Of a stretch of DNA of 46,926 nucleotides, positions 15,609-25,010 are shown one piece after another (the first letter of the stretch is position 1; each line of letters begins with the position of its first letter). The DNA lies in contig JAJQEC010000065.1 of assembly GCA_021201815.1 (NCBI GenBank), forward strand, positions 1-46,926, read 5' to 3'. The notes beneath the pieces are model-generated. The model was not told where the DNA came from. It did not search any database and saw only the letters and a program-made list of their open reading frames with translations. The translations under genes and the position numbers were made by a program. The stretch is from Candidatus Azobacteroides sp. (GTDB lineage: Bacteria > Bacteroidota > Bacteroidia > Bacteroidales > WRGA01).

Positions 15609-17648
15609 TTATTTTACTTCACTACCGTTTACAACATTTGTTTCCGGTTGTATTAATACGAGAGACCCATCCTGATTTTCAGCAGAAAGGATCATTCCTT
15701 GAGATTCGATTCCTTTTAGTTTTCTCGGGGCAAGATTTGCAACGAAACATACTTGTTTTCCGACCAGTTCTTCCGGCTTAAAATATTGTGCAATTCCTGA
15801 GACAATCGTTCTTTTACCAAAACCATCTTCAATGGTTAACTTTAATAATTTATCTGCCTTAGGCACTTTGATACATTCCAATACCGTTCCCACACGGATA
15901 TCAAGCTTAGCAAAATCATCAAAAGTGATTATCTCCTTTTGAGGAGAAACTTTTTCGTTATTAAATTCATTTGCCTTTTTAGTATCCAGTAATTTTTGTA
16001 TCTGGATGTTGATTACTTCATCTTCTATTTTTTCAAATAAAAGTTCCGGAGAAGAAAGCTGATGTTCGGCAGATAAAACAGTTATCTTTCCCAAATCTTC
16101 CCAGTTACAACTTTCCAGATTAATAAAATTCCTTATTTTTTGAGCGCTGAAAGGTAAAAATGGCTCAAATGCAATACCCAGATTAGCTACAATCTGTAAG
16201 CTTACATTAAGAATACTACCTACTCTTTCCATATCTGTCTTGGCCAATTTCCAGGGTTCGGTATCAGCCAGGTATTTGTTGCCGATTCGTGCCAGATTCA
16301 TCGAATCTTTTAATGCTTCCCGAAAATGAAAATTATCCAGATTCCTTTCCAGTTCTCCTTTGATAGAAATAAATTCATTTATTGTTTGGGTATCATATTT
16401 TGTCAATTGACCTGTTTGTGGAACTTTTCCTTCAAAGTATTTGTGTGTAAGAACCAATGCCCGATTGATAAAATTACCAAGAATAGCCACCAATTCATTA
16501 TTATTTCTTGCCTGAAAATCTTTCCAGGTAAAATCATTGTCTTTTGTTTCCGGTGCATTTGCTGTTAAGACATATCGTAAAACATCTTGTTTTCCAGGTA
16601 AATCTTCCAGGTATTCATGCAACCATACTGCCCAGTTTCGGGAAGTAGAAATCTTATCTCCTTCCAGATTAAGAAATTCGTTTGCCGGAACATTATCCGG
16701 TAATTGATAATCTCCATGTGCTTTCAGCATCGAAGGAAAAACGATACAATGAAAGACAATATTATCTTTTCCGATAAAATGAACAATTCGGCTTTCTTTA
16801 TCTTTCCACCAGGTTTCCCAGGTGTCCGGCAATAATTCCTTTGTATTTGAAATATAACCTATAGGTGCATCAAACCAGACATACAAGACTTTTCCTTCCG
16901 CACCTTCTACAGGAACGGGAATCCCCCAGTCCAGATCCCGACTTACCGCACGGGGCTGTAATCCCATATCAAGCCAGGATTTACATTGCCCGTAGACATT
17001 TGGTTTCCACTCTTTATGGTCTTCTAATATCCACTTTTTCAGAAACGCTTCATGTTTATCCAACGGTAAATACCAGTGTTTTGTTTCTTTCATGACAGGA
17101 ATACTACCGCTTATTGCGGATTTTGGGTCAATGAGGTCTGTCGGATTAAGAGAAGTACCACAAGCTTCACATTGATCACCGTACGCCTTTTCATTTTTAC
17201 AGTGGGGGCATGTTCCTGTAATATAACGGTCTGCTAAAAACTGTTTTACTTCTTCATCATAATATTGTTCGGAGGTTTTTTCAATAAATTCTCCTTTTTC
17301 ATATAATGTCCTGAAAAAATCGGAAGCTACTTCCCGGTGAGTATCAGAGGTCGTGCGGGAATATATGTCAAACGAAATTCCAAAATCTTCAAAAGATTTT
17401 TTGATAATATAATGATAACGGTCTACAATGTCCTGAGGAGTTACACCTTCATTTCGTGCTTTTATGGTAATAGGAACTCCGTGTTCATCGCTGCCACTGA
17501 CAAAAATAACCTCTTCTCCTTTGAGACGAAGGTAGCGTACATAAATATCTGCAGGGATATATACTCCTGCCAGATGGCCTATATGTACAGGTCCATTAGC
17601 GTAAGGTAGTGCGGCTGTAACCGTAGTCCGTTTGAATGAATGATTCAT
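15609..17648 (-). CDS. metG: Methionyl-tRNA synthetase
   Basis: The enzyme charges tRNA-Met with methionine using ATP. The 679-residue protein has the class I signature HIGH at residues 22-25, the KMSKS equivalent KISTS at 332-336, and a zinc knuckle with Cys147, Cys150, Cys160 and Cys163. The anticodon-binding helical domain spans about 385-545. The extra C-terminal tRNA-binding domain (OB fold, from about 575, with [20 protein letters not shown]) is the EMAP/Trbp111-like dimerisation module, as in E. coli MetG. It is the last gene of the era-der-kdsA-metG run; the gap to kdsA is 39 nt. Confidence 0.98.
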   Translation of the reverse strand: MNHSFKRTTVTAALPYANGPVHIGHLAGVYIPADIYVRYLRLKGEEVIFVSGSDEHGVPITIKARNEGVTPQDIVDRYHYIIKKSFEDFGISFDIYSRTTSDTHREVASDFFRTLYEKGEFIEKTSEQYYDEEVKQFLADRYITGTCPHCKNEKAYGDQCEACGTSLNPTDLIDPKSAISGSIPVMKETKHWYLPLDKHEAFLKKWILEDHKEWKPNVYGQCKSWLDMGLQPRAVSRDLDWGIPVPVEGAEGKVLYVWFDAPIGYISNTKELLPDTWETWWKDKESRIVHFIGKDNIVFHCIVFPSMLKAHGDYQLPDNVPANEFLNLEGDKISTSRNWAVWLHEYLEDLPGKQDVLRYVLTANAPETKDNDFTWKDFQARNNNELVAILGNFINRALVLTHKYFEGKVPQTGQLTKYDTQTINEFISIKGELERNLDNFHFREALKDSMNLARIGNKYLADTEPWKLAKTDMERVGSILNVSLQIVANLGIAFEPFLPFSAQKIRNFINLESCNWEDLGKITVLSAEHQLSSPELLFEKIEDEVINIQIQKLLDTKKANEFNNEKVSPQKEIITFDDFAKLDIRVGTVLECIKVPKADKLLKLTIEDGFGKRTIVSGIAQYFKPEELVGKQVCFVANLAPRKLKGIESQGMILSAENQDGSLVLIQPETNVVNGSEVK

Positions 17649-17687
17649 AACACAATATACTTTATATAAAATGAGATAAAATTTTTG

Positions 17688-18485
17688 CTACAGAATTGCT
17701 TCTCTTATTTTTACTAATTTTATTAACAAAGCTTCCAGTAAATCTAACTTTAGCATGTTCGCTCCATCTGACTTTGCTACTTCAGGATGCGGATGCGTTT
17801 CAATAAATAAGCCGTCCGCTCCGACAGCAATCCCGGCTTTTGCTACTGTTTCAATCATTGTAGGTAACCCTCCGGTTATCCCGGATGTCTGATTAGGTTG
17901 TTGAAGAGAATGGGTTATATCCAGTATAACCGGAAAACCAAACTGTTGCATGGTGGGAATCCCGCGATAATCAACAATTAAGTCATAATACCCAAAAGAA
18001 GTGCCTCTTTCGGTAAGCATTACATTCTCATTTCCTGCATCCACTACTTTTTGCGCTGTGAATTGCATGGCTTCGGGAGAAAGAAACTGTCCTTTCTTTA
18101 TATTTACAATCTTTCCGGTTTTTGCTGCTGCAACCAGTAAATCAGTCTGACGACAAAGAAATGCCGGAATTTGCAGGACATCTACATATTCAGCAGCCAT
18201 TTCAGCTTCCATTGTTTCATGAATATCTGTAACAACCGGAATCTCAAAGGTTTCTTTTACCTTTCTCAATATTTTCAGGGCCTTTTCATCTCCTATACCT
18301 GTAAAACTATCAATTCTGGAACGATTTGCTTTTCGGTAAGAGCCTTTGAAAACATAAGGAATATTTAGTTTTTCTGTGATTCGCATCACCTGCTCTGCTA
18401 TATCCAGCGCCATTGTTTCTCCTTCAATGACACAAGGACCAGCCATAAGGAAAAAGTTTCCTGTTTTTAAATAATTTATTTCCAT
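17688..18485 (-). CDS. kdsA: 3-deoxy-8-phosphooctulonate synthase
   Basis: KdsA condenses phosphoenolpyruvate with arabinose 5-phosphate to give KDO 8-phosphate, the first committed step to the KDO sugar of lipopolysaccharide, in the cytoplasm. The 265-residue length is normal. The TIM-barrel motifs are present: LMAGPCVIEG near the start (PEP binding), VFKGSYRKANRSR, then FLCRQTDLLVAAAKTG, NVMLTERGTSFGYYDLIVDYRG and GLFIETHPHPEVAKSDG near the end. The cysteine in MAGPCVIEG is the usual metal ligand of the metal-dependent class. It lies 15 nt downstream of der. Confidence 0.97.
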   Translation of the reverse strand: MEINYLKTGNFFLMAGPCVIEGETMALDIAEQVMRITEKLNIPYVFKGSYRKANRSRIDSFTGIGDEKALKILRKVKETFEIPVVTDIHETMEAEMAAEYVDVLQIPAFLCRQTDLLVAAAKTGKIVNIKKGQFLSPEAMQFTAQKVVDAGNENVMLTERGTSFGYYDLIVDYRGIPTMQQFGFPVILDITHSLQQPNQTSGITGGLPTMIETVAKAGIAVGADGLFIETHPHPEVAKSDGANMLKLDLLEALLIKLVKIREAIL

Positions 18486-18500
18486 ACAGATACTTATAAG

Positions 18501-19814
18501 TTATTTATGCCGGATGTAAATATTAATCGGGGTTCCTGTAAAATTCCAATGGCTACGCATTTTATTTTCCAGAAAACGCTTATAAGGATCTTTTACCCAT
18601 TGTGGAAGGTTACAGAAGAATACAAATGAAGGAACCTGTGTATTGGGTAGCTGAGTGATATATTTTATTTTAATATATTTTCCTTTATTTGCAGGAGGAG
18701 GATAGTTGTGAATCTCTTCCAGCATAATTTCATTTAATTCGTGTGTTGCTATTCTTGTATGTCTTACCTTATAAACCTCTAAAGCTGTTTCCAGTACTTT
18801 AAAAATACGTTGTTTCGTAACAGTGGAAGTGAAAATAATAGGAAAATCGGTAAAAGGTGCCAATCTCTCCCGTATGGCATTTTCAAAGAATTTAATCGAT
18901 TTAAGGTCTTTATCCTCCACTAAATCCCATTTATTCACACAAACAACCAATCCTTTGCTATTTTTCTGGATAAGAGAGAATATATTTAAATCTTGTCCTT
19001 CTATTCCTCTGGTTCCATCAAGCATAAGGATGCATACATCGGAATTTTCGATGGCTCGTATTGACCTTACTACCGAGTAATATTCCAGATCCTCTGTTAC
19101 TTTTCCTTTTTTCCGGATTCCTGCCGTATCTACCAGGTAAAAGTCAAAGCCGAATTTATTGTAACGGGTATAAATACTATCCCGTGTTGTTCCGGCAATA
19201 TTTGTTACAATTGCTCTCTCTTCTCCTATGAATGCATTTAGCAGGGACGATTTTCCGGCATTGGGTCTGCCTACAATGGAAAATCGGGGTAAGTCTTCTT
19301 CTATTTCCTCACCCTCTTTTTTAGTAAATTTGGTCAATATTGCATCCAGCAAATCTCCTGTCCCGGATCCATTGATAGCAGATACTGGAAATGGATCTCC
19401 TAAGCCTAATTTATAAAATTCTGCAGCAGCATAATGCAAATTAAAATTGTCGGCTTTATTGGCAATTAACAAAACAGGTTTTTTACTTTTCCGTAACATA
19501 GAAGCCACTCTTTCGTCAAGATCGGTAATGCCATTTACCACATCTACAACAAAAAGAATAACATCCGCCTCTTCTATTCCAACTTGTACTTGTTTATTAA
19601 TTTCTTCTTCAAAAATGTCTTCGGAATTTACGACCCATCCTCCGGTATCAATCAAAGAAAATTCTTGCCCGGTCCATTCTACTGTTCCATATTGCCGGTC
19701 GCGGGTTGTTCCGGCTTCTTCATTTACAATGGCCTGACGGGATTTTGTCAGACGGTTAAATAAGGTGGATTTGCCTACATTTGGCCTTCCGACAATTGCA
19801 ACTATATTATTCAT
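18501..19814 (-). CDS. der: Ribosome assembly GTPase Der (EngA)
   Basis: Der is a tandem-GTPase needed for 50S ribosomal subunit maturation. The 437-residue protein shows two complete G domains: the first with GRPNVGKST (residues 9-17), DTGG and NKAD; the second with GRPNAGKSS (near 185), DTAG and NKWD. A C-terminal KH-like domain follows (about 350-437). I start it at the ATG at 19814, giving MNNIVAIVG; a TTG 18 nt upstream would add six residues not expected in the family. It follows era by 78 nt and precedes kdsA by 15 nt. Confidence 0.97.
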   Translation of the reverse strand: MNNIVAIVGRPNVGKSTLFNRLTKSRQAIVNEEAGTTRDRQYGTVEWTGQEFSLIDTGGWVVNSEDIFEEEINKQVQVGIEEADVILFVVDVVNGITDLDERVASMLRKSKKPVLLIANKADNFNLHYAAAEFYKLGLGDPFPVSAINGSGTGDLLDAILTKFTKKEGEEIEEDLPRFSIVGRPNAGKSSLLNAFIGEERAIVTNIAGTTRDSIYTRYNKFGFDFYLVDTAGIRKKGKVTEDLEYYSVVRSIRAIENSDVCILMLDGTRGIEGQDLNIFSLIQKNSKGLVVCVNKWDLVEDKDLKSIKFFENAIRERLAPFTDFPIIFTSTVTKQRIFKVLETALEVYKVRHTRIATHELNEIMLEEIHNYPPPANKGKYIKIKYITQLPNTQVPSFVFFCNLPQWVKDPYKRFLENKMRSHWNFTGTPINIYIRHK

Positions 19815-19892
19815 AAATGTTATATATCTCAAAAAATTGCCAGCAGCTATATTTGGTTTTGAAAATATTACTAATGGCTGTTATTAATAATT

Positions 19893-20777
19893 TTATTCCG
19901 GTTGATATCCGAAAAGCCTGAGTTTGTTATCTTTATTATGCCAGTCTTTTTCTACTTTCACAAATAGTTCCAGATAAACCTTTTTATCAAAGAAGGCTTC
20001 AATATCTTTTCTGGCTTCCATTCCTACTTTTTTCAACATTTTCCCTCCTTTGCCGATTATAATGCCTTTTTGAGAATCTCTCTCGACAAAAATAACTGCC
20101 TGAATGCGGATGATGGTTTTTTCTTCTTTAAAAGTCTCTACCATTACTTCTACCGAATAGGGGACTTCTTTTTCATAATTCTGTAAAATCTTTTCCCTGA
20201 TAATTTCAGTAACAAAGAAACGGGCAGGTTTATCTGTAAGGGCATCTTTTTCAAAAAACGGTGGAGAAGGCGGTAATAATTGATGGATACGCTTTAGTAC
20301 ATAATCCAGATTAAATTTTTCCTTAGCAGAAATAGGAATAATTTCAGCTTTAGGTAAAAGCTCCTTCCAGTCTTCTGTTAATTTAATCAGGGTATCCTGA
20401 TCTGATAAGTCAATTTTATTTATTAATAATAATACCGGCATTTCCTGTGCCTGAACTTTATGTAAGAAGCTTTCGTTTTTAGTCGTTTTTTCAACGACAT
20501 CTGTTACATACAATAATATATCCGCATCAGTCAGCGCCGAGTTAGAAAAGCTCAACATACTTTGCTGTAACTTATAATTCGGTTCCAGTACACCGGGAGT
20601 ATCGGAATATATTATTTGCATATCTTCCGTATTTACGATTCCCATAATACGGTGGCGGGTTGTTTGCGCTTTACTGGTAATTATGGAAATACGTTCTCCT
20701 ACTAATGCATTCATCAGAGTTGACTTTCCTACATTCGGATTTCCTACAATATTTACAAAACCAGCTTTATGTGTCAT
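19893..20777 (-). CDS. era: GTPase Era
   Basis: Era is an essential GTPase that binds 16S rRNA and 30S precursors. The 294-residue product has GNPNVGKST (P-loop), DTPG, NKID and an SAKEKFN motif in the G domain. The C-terminal KH domain contains FVERDSQKGIIIGKGGKMLK, with the RNA-binding GxxG loop as GKGG. The ATG at 20777 is chosen over a TTG 9 nt upstream. It is the first gene of the minus-strand housekeeping run, followed by der. Confidence 0.97.
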   Translation of the reverse strand: MTHKAGFVNIVGNPNVGKSTLMNALVGERISIITSKAQTTRHRIMGIVNTEDMQIIYSDTPGVLEPNYKLQQSMLSFSNSALTDADILLYVTDVVEKTTKNESFLHKVQAQEMPVLLLINKIDLSDQDTLIKLTEDWKELLPKAEIIPISAKEKFNLDYVLKRIHQLLPPSPPFFEKDALTDKPARFFVTEIIREKILQNYEKEVPYSVEVMVETFKEEKTIIRIQAVIFVERDSQKGIIIGKGGKMLKKVGMEARKDIEAFFDKKVYLELFVKVEKDWHNKDNKLRLFGYQPE

Positions 20778-20992
20778 AAGAATCAAGTATTTCGTACAAA
20801 GATAGTTATTTTACGTGAAAGGATAAGTTGATTGTTATACTTTCATGGAACAAAGCCGTTTCTTTCAGGAGAGAAAAGCTAAAAACGGAACTATTTTCAT
20901 CTATTTCTTATAGATACGGAAAAAGAATATCGGCCATTTATTGTTTTATTTTGTCAATTAAAATAATTCCGGAAATAAAATAGAAAGAAAAT

Positions 20993-21023
20993 TTTGAGAT
21001 TTTGCAAACACAGTGTATATTTG
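20993..21023 (+). promoter_or_regulatory. Bacteroidales-type promoter of the tRNA unit
   Basis: TTTG at 20993-20996 and TATATTTG at 21016-21023 are separated by exactly 19 nt, matching the -33/-7 consensus of the order. Transcription would start near 21030, about 40 nt before the tRNA-Gly gene. Confidence 0.85.
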
Positions 21024-21069
21024 CAGACCAAAATTGCGAACGACTCGGTAAAGCGCATAAGATTAGCAT

Positions 21070-21142
21070 GCGAAAGTAGCTCAGTTGGTAGAGCATAACC
21101 TTGCCAAGGTTAGGGTCGCGGGTTCGAGTCCCGTCTTTCGCT
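21070..21142 (+). tRNA. tRNA-Gly (anticodon GCC)
   Basis: A 73-nt cloverleaf: acceptor gcgaaag (21070-21076) pairs with ctttcgc (21135-21141), discriminator T at 21142, D stem gctc/gagc, anticodon stem taacc/ggtta with loop ttgccaa giving GCC, and a T arm with the ttcgagt loop. CCA is not encoded. It is the first of three tRNA genes in one unit. Confidence 0.96.
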
Positions 21143-21186
21143 CAAAAATAGCAAAAGTGATGTAATTAACACTTTTCAGATTAAAT

Positions 21187-21270
21187 GCCCGGATGGCGGA
21201 ATTGGTAGACGCGCTAGTTTCAGGGACTAGTGTCCGCAAGGATGTGCAGGTTCGAGCCCTGTTCCGGGTA
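21187..21270 (+). tRNA. tRNA-Leu (anticodon CAG)
   Basis: An 84-nt class II tRNA: acceptor gcccgga pairs with tccgggt, the anticodon stem ctagt/actag carries loop ttcaggg with CAG, and the long variable arm tgtccgcaaggatg identifies leucine together with the anticodon. The T loop is ttcgagc. The gap from tRNA-Gly is 44 nt. Confidence 0.96.
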
Positions 21271-21283
21271 CACAAATTAGCAA

Positions 21284-21367
21284 GCCCAGGTGGTGGAATT
21301 GGTAGACACGCTACTTTGAGGGGGTAGTGAGGGTTACCTCGTGTGAGTTCGAGTCTCGTCCTGGGCA
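21284..21367 (+). tRNA. tRNA-Leu (anticodon GAG)
   Basis: An 84-nt class II tRNA: acceptor gcccagg pairs with cctgggc, the anticodon loop ttgaggg gives GAG, and a long variable arm is present (gagggttacctcgt, itself a hairpin). Only 13 nt separate it from tRNA-Leu(CAG), so the two were probably processed from one transcript and may come from an old duplication. Confidence 0.96.
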
Positions 21368-21378
21368 CGTTTTTAGGT

Positions 21379-21413
21379 AAAAACGGATATCTATGAATTG
21401 GATATCCGTTTTT
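21379..21413 (+). terminator. Terminator of the tRNA unit
   Basis: A perfect 13-bp stem (21379-21391 with 21401-21413) with a 9-nt loop; the right arm ends in TTTTT. It begins 12 nt after the last tRNA. Confidence 0.9.
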
Positions 21414-21501
21414 GCATTTTATATTTTATTGGTTACAATAAATATATTTGTAATTTTAAGATTCCGGATAAAATACGTAGGTAATTAACATCCTGTGTTT
21501 T

Positions 21502-22869
21502 ATGAAAGATATTAACCAGTCTGAAATCACGAAAGCACTTGAAACAGAAAAGCCAGGAAAGCTTTTGTTTCAATATGCTACTCCTGCCATTATCGGAAAT
21601 CTGATAAATTCTTTTTATCATATTATTGATAGTGTCTTTATCGGCCATGGGGTAGGGCCGTATGCTATTGCTGGGCTGGGGTTGACTTTTCCTATCATGA
21701 ATCTGACTATTGCGTTCGGAACGTTAGTGGGTATGGGAGCCGCTACACGTGTTTCCATTTATATGGGGCAAAAAAATATTGCTATGGCTGAAAAAATATT
21801 GGGAAATGCTCTTACATTAACCTTTCTTATTTCTTTTGTATTCACTGCGGGTATGTTATATTTTCTGGACGATGTGTTATGGTTATTCGGGGGAAGCGAA
21901 AACACCATTCCTTATGCCAGAGATTTTATGCAGATTATTCTGTTAGGGAATATTCTCAATACGTTGAGTTATAGTTTTAATAATATTATGCGTTCATCCG
22001 GATATCCGGGAAAAGCCATATACACGATGGTAATAGGAGCCGTTGCAAATGTAATTCTGGCTCCTGTGTTTATTTTTGTATTGAAGATGGGGATTCGAGG
22101 TGCTGCAATTGCTACGGTTATCTCTATGTCTATTTCTGCTGTGTGGGTTATTTCTCACTTCTTTGGGAAAAATAGCCTGCTTAAATTTAAAAAGAATACA
22201 TTCAGATTACAGGCCAATATTGTAAAACCTATTTTATCTATAGGGGTTTCTCCTTTTCTGATGAATTTAGCTGCTTGCCTGGTAGTAATATTTATGAATA
22301 TAAGTTTGAAAGAATATGGTGGAGATCTTGCCATCGGAGCGTATGGTGGGATTGTCAACCGATTGAATTTACTAATTATTATGATTATTGTAGGATTAAA
22401 TCAGGGTATGCAGCCTATTGCAGGTTTTAATTTCGGAGCTCAGCAATATGACCGGGTAAAAGAAGTGCTTAAGGTCACAATAAAAATAGCTACTATCGTT
22501 ACAACTATCGGATTTCTGGCGGCACAGTTTATTCCCGAATTATTAGTAGGAGCTTTTACTTCTGATGAATCTTTGATTGAAATTTCTAAAACCGGATTAA
22601 GACTAAGCACCCTGGCATTTGTATTGATCGGATTCCAGATTGTAACTGCCAATTTCTTTCAATCAATCGGCATGGTTTCCAAATCCATATTCCTGAGTTT
22701 GTCAAGACAGTTTCTTTTTCTTATTCCATTGGTATTTATCCTACCTCATTTTTTTGGACTGAATGGTGTATGGTATGCTATGGCCGGAGCCGATTTTCTT
22801 TCTTTTATTGTTACTGCCTGTTTGTTATATATTCAAATGAAAAATTTCAATAGTAAGAATTATAAGTAA
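21502..22869 (+). CDS. MATE-family multidrug/cation antiporter
   Basis: The 455-residue protein has about twelve hydrophobic helices in two similar halves, as in MATE exporters. Family features include LFQYATPAIIGNLINSFYH near the start, the GVGPYAIAGLGLTFP segment and NIMRSSGYPGKAIYTM in the first half, and GLNQGMQPIAGFNFGAQQYDRV in the second half. MATE proteins export cationic compounds in exchange for sodium or protons across the inner membrane. It appears to be a single-gene unit right after the tRNA terminator. Substrate unknown; it belongs to the NorM/DinF-like broad group. Confidence 0.93.
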   Translation: MKDINQSEITKALETEKPGKLLFQYATPAIIGNLINSFYHIIDSVFIGHGVGPYAIAGLGLTFPIMNLTIAFGTLVGMGAATRVSIYMGQKNIAMAEKILGNALTLTFLISFVFTAGMLYFLDDVLWLFGGSENTIPYARDFMQIILLGNILNTLSYSFNNIMRSSGYPGKAIYTMVIGAVANVILAPVFIFVLKMGIRGAAIATVISMSISAVWVISHFFGKNSLLKFKKNTFRLQANIVKPILSIGVSPFLMNLAACLVVIFMNISLKEYGGDLAIGAYGGIVNRLNLLIIMIIVGLNQGMQPIAGFNFGAQQYDRVKEVLKVTIKIATIVTTIGFLAAQFIPELLVGAFTSDESLIEISKTGLRLSTLAFVLIGFQIVTANFFQSIGMVSKSIFLSLSRQFLFLIPLVFILPHFFGLNGVWYAMAGADFLSFIVTACLLYIQMKNFNSKNYK

Positions 22870-23320
22870 AATGTCAATTCCCGGAATATTTATAGGGTAT
22901 CCGATCAGGGTTGACACATTAAATACTATTTATTCTTTCTCGCTTTTATTCTTAAAGTATACATATTAATAATGGAAATAAATCAATTGTTTTCTTATTT
23001 CACAAATTAGAAGTAAATCGAAATAAAAGATTGTATTTAAGAAGATAAAGAGATTCGTTTTCAGGCCTTTTCGTGATATATAATCCGGTATCATTGAAGT
23101 ACATATTATGACGAGAGAGCTGATAAGGGATGGATACCCTATGGGTTAGTCCCATCATTTTTGTTTCCTGAGAAATTAAACATATCGGTTCTGGAATTTC
23201 CATATGTTGAATATGATTATCATGTCAATAGGAATATATAAACAAAAAAGCCTGTCTTAAAAACAGGCTTTTTTGCTAAAATAACAAGTAATTATCTACT
23301 TTATTGAATAAATACGATTT
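22870..23320. other. 451-nt intergenic region between convergent genes
   Basis: An imperfect hairpin with bulges (22870-22882 with 22908-22920, including gtcaa/ttgac and ccc/ggg) follows the MATE stop directly. The rpsP terminator is at 23244-23274. A 67-codon minus-strand frame (23000-23203) lies between them but has no recognisable features and no ribosome binding site, so I do not call it a gene. Confidence 0.45.
23244..23274 (-). terminator. Terminator of rpsP (possibly bidirectional)
   Basis: A perfect 12-bp stem (23244-23255 with 23263-23274) with a 7-nt loop and A/T runs on both sides. It lies 47 nt beyond the rpsP stop; the symmetric A and T runs would also end transcripts from the MATE side. 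Confidence 0.88.
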
Positions 23321-23893
23321 TTATTCTGCCGGAGTTTCAGGTGTTTCTGTAACAGCTTCAGGTGTTTCCGGAGCAGCGGTTTCTTCTTCAGTAGTTTCTA
23401 CAGGAGCTTCCTCAGTAGCTTCTTCTGCTATGGCTTCAGCTCTTTTCTTAGCTACTTCTTCTGCTTTTGCTTTATTTGCTTTCTCTTCTTCTTCCAGACG
23501 TTTTTTAGCTTCTATTTTTTCTTTTTCGTCCAGTTTGCTTTTGAGAGTATCTACTTTATTTACTTTTTCTTTTTTCCATGCTTCAAAACGTTTCATCGCT
23601 TCCGCATCGTCAAAAGCACCTTTCTTTACACCACCATTAAGGTGTTTCATTAATAAAACACCTTCTTCCGAAAGGATGTTTCTAACAGTATCTGTTGGTT
23701 GCGCACCAACGTTCAGCCAATACAAAGCCCTATCGAATTTTAAATCTATTGTAGCAGGATTTGTGTTCGGGTTATAAGAACCTATCCTTTCAATAAACTT
23801 ACCATCTCGTGGTGCCCTGCTGTCTGCAATTACAATTTTGTAGAACGCATAATTCTTGCGTCCGTGTCTTTGTAATCTGATTTTTGTTGCCAT
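23321..23893 (-). CDS. rpsP: 30S ribosomal protein S16 with long C-terminal extension
   Basis: Residues 1 to about 85 are the S16 core, opening [20 protein letters not shown] with the typical [20 protein letters not shown]. The remaining 105 residues are a low-complexity tail: first a Lys/Glu-rich, probably helical part, then an Ala/Glu/Thr/Pro-rich acidic end. Usual bacterial S16 is 80-90 residues; extended S16 proteins are known in Bacteroidota, and this one is 190. The function of the tail is not known. Its gene is monocistronic here, with a promoter at 23936-23966 and a terminator at 23244-23274. Confidence 0.96.
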   Translation of the reverse strand: MATKIRLQRHGRKNYAFYKIVIADSRAPRDGKFIERIGSYNPNTNPATIDLKFDRALYWLNVGAQPTDTVRNILSEEGVLLMKHLNGGVKKGAFDDAEAMKRFEAWKKEKVNKVDTLKSKLDEKEKIEAKKRLEEEEKANKAKAEEVAKKRAEAIAEEATEEAPVETTEEETAAPETPEAVTETPETPAE

Positions 23894-23935
23894 TAATTAA
23901 AACTTTTTTAAATTGATAAATTTGCATTAGCGGCG

Positions 23936-23966
23936 CAAAATTACTATAATTTAATCGAAGTTCCAA
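23936..23966 (-). promoter_or_regulatory. Promoter of rpsP
   Basis: On the minus strand, TTGG (23966-23963) and TAATTTTG (23943-23936) are 19 nt apart, one base from the -33/-7 consensus. The -7 box is 42 nt before the rpsP start codon. Confidence 0.7.
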
Positions 23967-24040
23967 TCTTTCCGGATGAATATTTTTATGGGGAAAGAAA
24001 TAATTATTATAAAATAAATGCTGTCAATTATTATCTTTTA

Positions 24041-24048
24041 TACCTTTG
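24041..24048 (+). promoter_or_regulatory. Putative -7 box of panB
   Basis: TACCTTTG matches TAnnTTTG and lies 78 nt before the panB start. The -33 element is weak. Confidence 0.45.
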
Positions 24049-24126
24049 CCCTGTTTTTGATTCGTATTTATTAGGATACGGATAAATAAATCAGGACATT
24101 TTTAGTGCCCTTAAATAATAAATAAT

Positions 24127-24945
24127 ATGTCTGTACATACTGAGGATAGTAGAAAAGTGACTACGCGTCGCTTGATTGAAATGAAGCAACGCGGAGAAAA
24201 AATCTCAATGCTGACTGCGTATGATTATACAATGGCTTCTATTATTGATAAAGCCGGTATAGACGCAATATTAGTGGGGGATTCCGCTTCCAATGTAATG
24301 GCCGGTAATGTGACAACTCTTCCTATTACATTGGACCAGATGATATATCATGGAAAATCAGTATTTCGGGCCGTAAAAAGAGCACTGTTGGTAGTAGATT
24401 TGCCTTTTGGTACTTATCAGGGAAATTCCAAGATTGCTCTGGAATCTGCTATTCGTATCATGAAAGAAACTCATGCCGATTGTGTTAAACTGGAAGGAGG
24501 AAAAGAAATCCTTGAGTCGGTAAATCGGATTTTAAGTGCAGGGATTCCTATTATGGGACATCTTGGACTTATGCCACAATCTATTAATAAGTTCGGTTCG
24601 TATGCAGTCCGGGCAAAAGAAGAAGAAGAAGCAAAAAAGTTGATAGAAGATGCCCACTTACTTGAAGATGCCGGTTGTTTTGCTATTGTAATAGAAAAAG
24701 TTCCTGCTAACCTTGCCGGTCAGATTGCTTCGGAATTAAGTATCCCTATTATTGGGATAGGAGCAGGTAGATATGTAGACGGTCAGGTACTAGTCATGCA
24801 TGATATGTTAGGACTTAATAAAGGATTTTCTCCCCGGTTTCTTCGTAGATACGCAAATCTGGAAGAGAATATAACCCAGGCAGTCCAGCAATATGTAACA
24901 GATGTAAAATCATCTGACTTTCCTAATGAACAGGAACAATATTAA
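24127..24945 (+). CDS. panB: 3-methyl-2-oxobutanoate hydroxymethyltransferase
   Basis: PanB transfers a hydroxymethyl group from methylene-tetrahydrofolate to 2-oxoisovalerate, giving ketopantoate, the first step of pantothenate and coenzyme A synthesis. The 272-residue length is normal. Motifs are intact: [31 protein letters not shown] with the metal-binding Asp, [28 protein letters not shown] and [21 protein letters not shown]. The other pan genes are not in this window. A terminator follows at 24971. Confidence 0.98.
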   Translation: MSVHTEDSRKVTTRRLIEMKQRGEKISMLTAYDYTMASIIDKAGIDAILVGDSASNVMAGNVTTLPITLDQMIYHGKSVFRAVKRALLVVDLPFGTYQGNSKIALESAIRIMKETHADCVKLEGGKEILESVNRILSAGIPIMGHLGLMPQSINKFGSYAVRAKEEEEAKKLIEDAHLLEDAGCFAIVIEKVPANLAGQIASELSIPIIGIGAGRYVDGQVLVMHDMLGLNKGFSPRFLRRYANLEENITQAVQQYVTDVKSSDFPNEQEQY

Positions 24946-24970
24946 TAATTCTTATTTAAACATATGGAAC

Positions 24971-24998
24971 AAAAGCGTCTGTTAACCGGACGCTTTTT
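24971..24998 (+). terminator. Terminator after panB
   Basis: Stem aaaagcgtc (24971-24979) with gacgctttt (24989-24997) and a T-run. It ends one base before an ATG at 24999, which argues that the next gene starts at the later ATG (25011). Confidence 0.85.
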
Positions 24999-25010
24999 AT
25001 GATTTGTGCT

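Noticed and set aside
21070..21367. tRNA cluster as an integration site of a mobile element
   Set aside because: No integrase, direct repeat of a tRNA 3' end or foreign-looking genes lie next to it; the flanks are ordinary genes.
23000..23203. 67-codon minus-strand frame between the MATE and rpsP genes
   Set aside because: It has no signal, motif or ribosome binding site and no partner. I see nothing beyond an open frame in AT-rich DNA.
23304..23777. 157-codon plus-strand frame opposite rpsP, rich in Ser and Ala
   Set aside because: It is the antisense of the low-complexity S16 tail; the S16 reading is certain.
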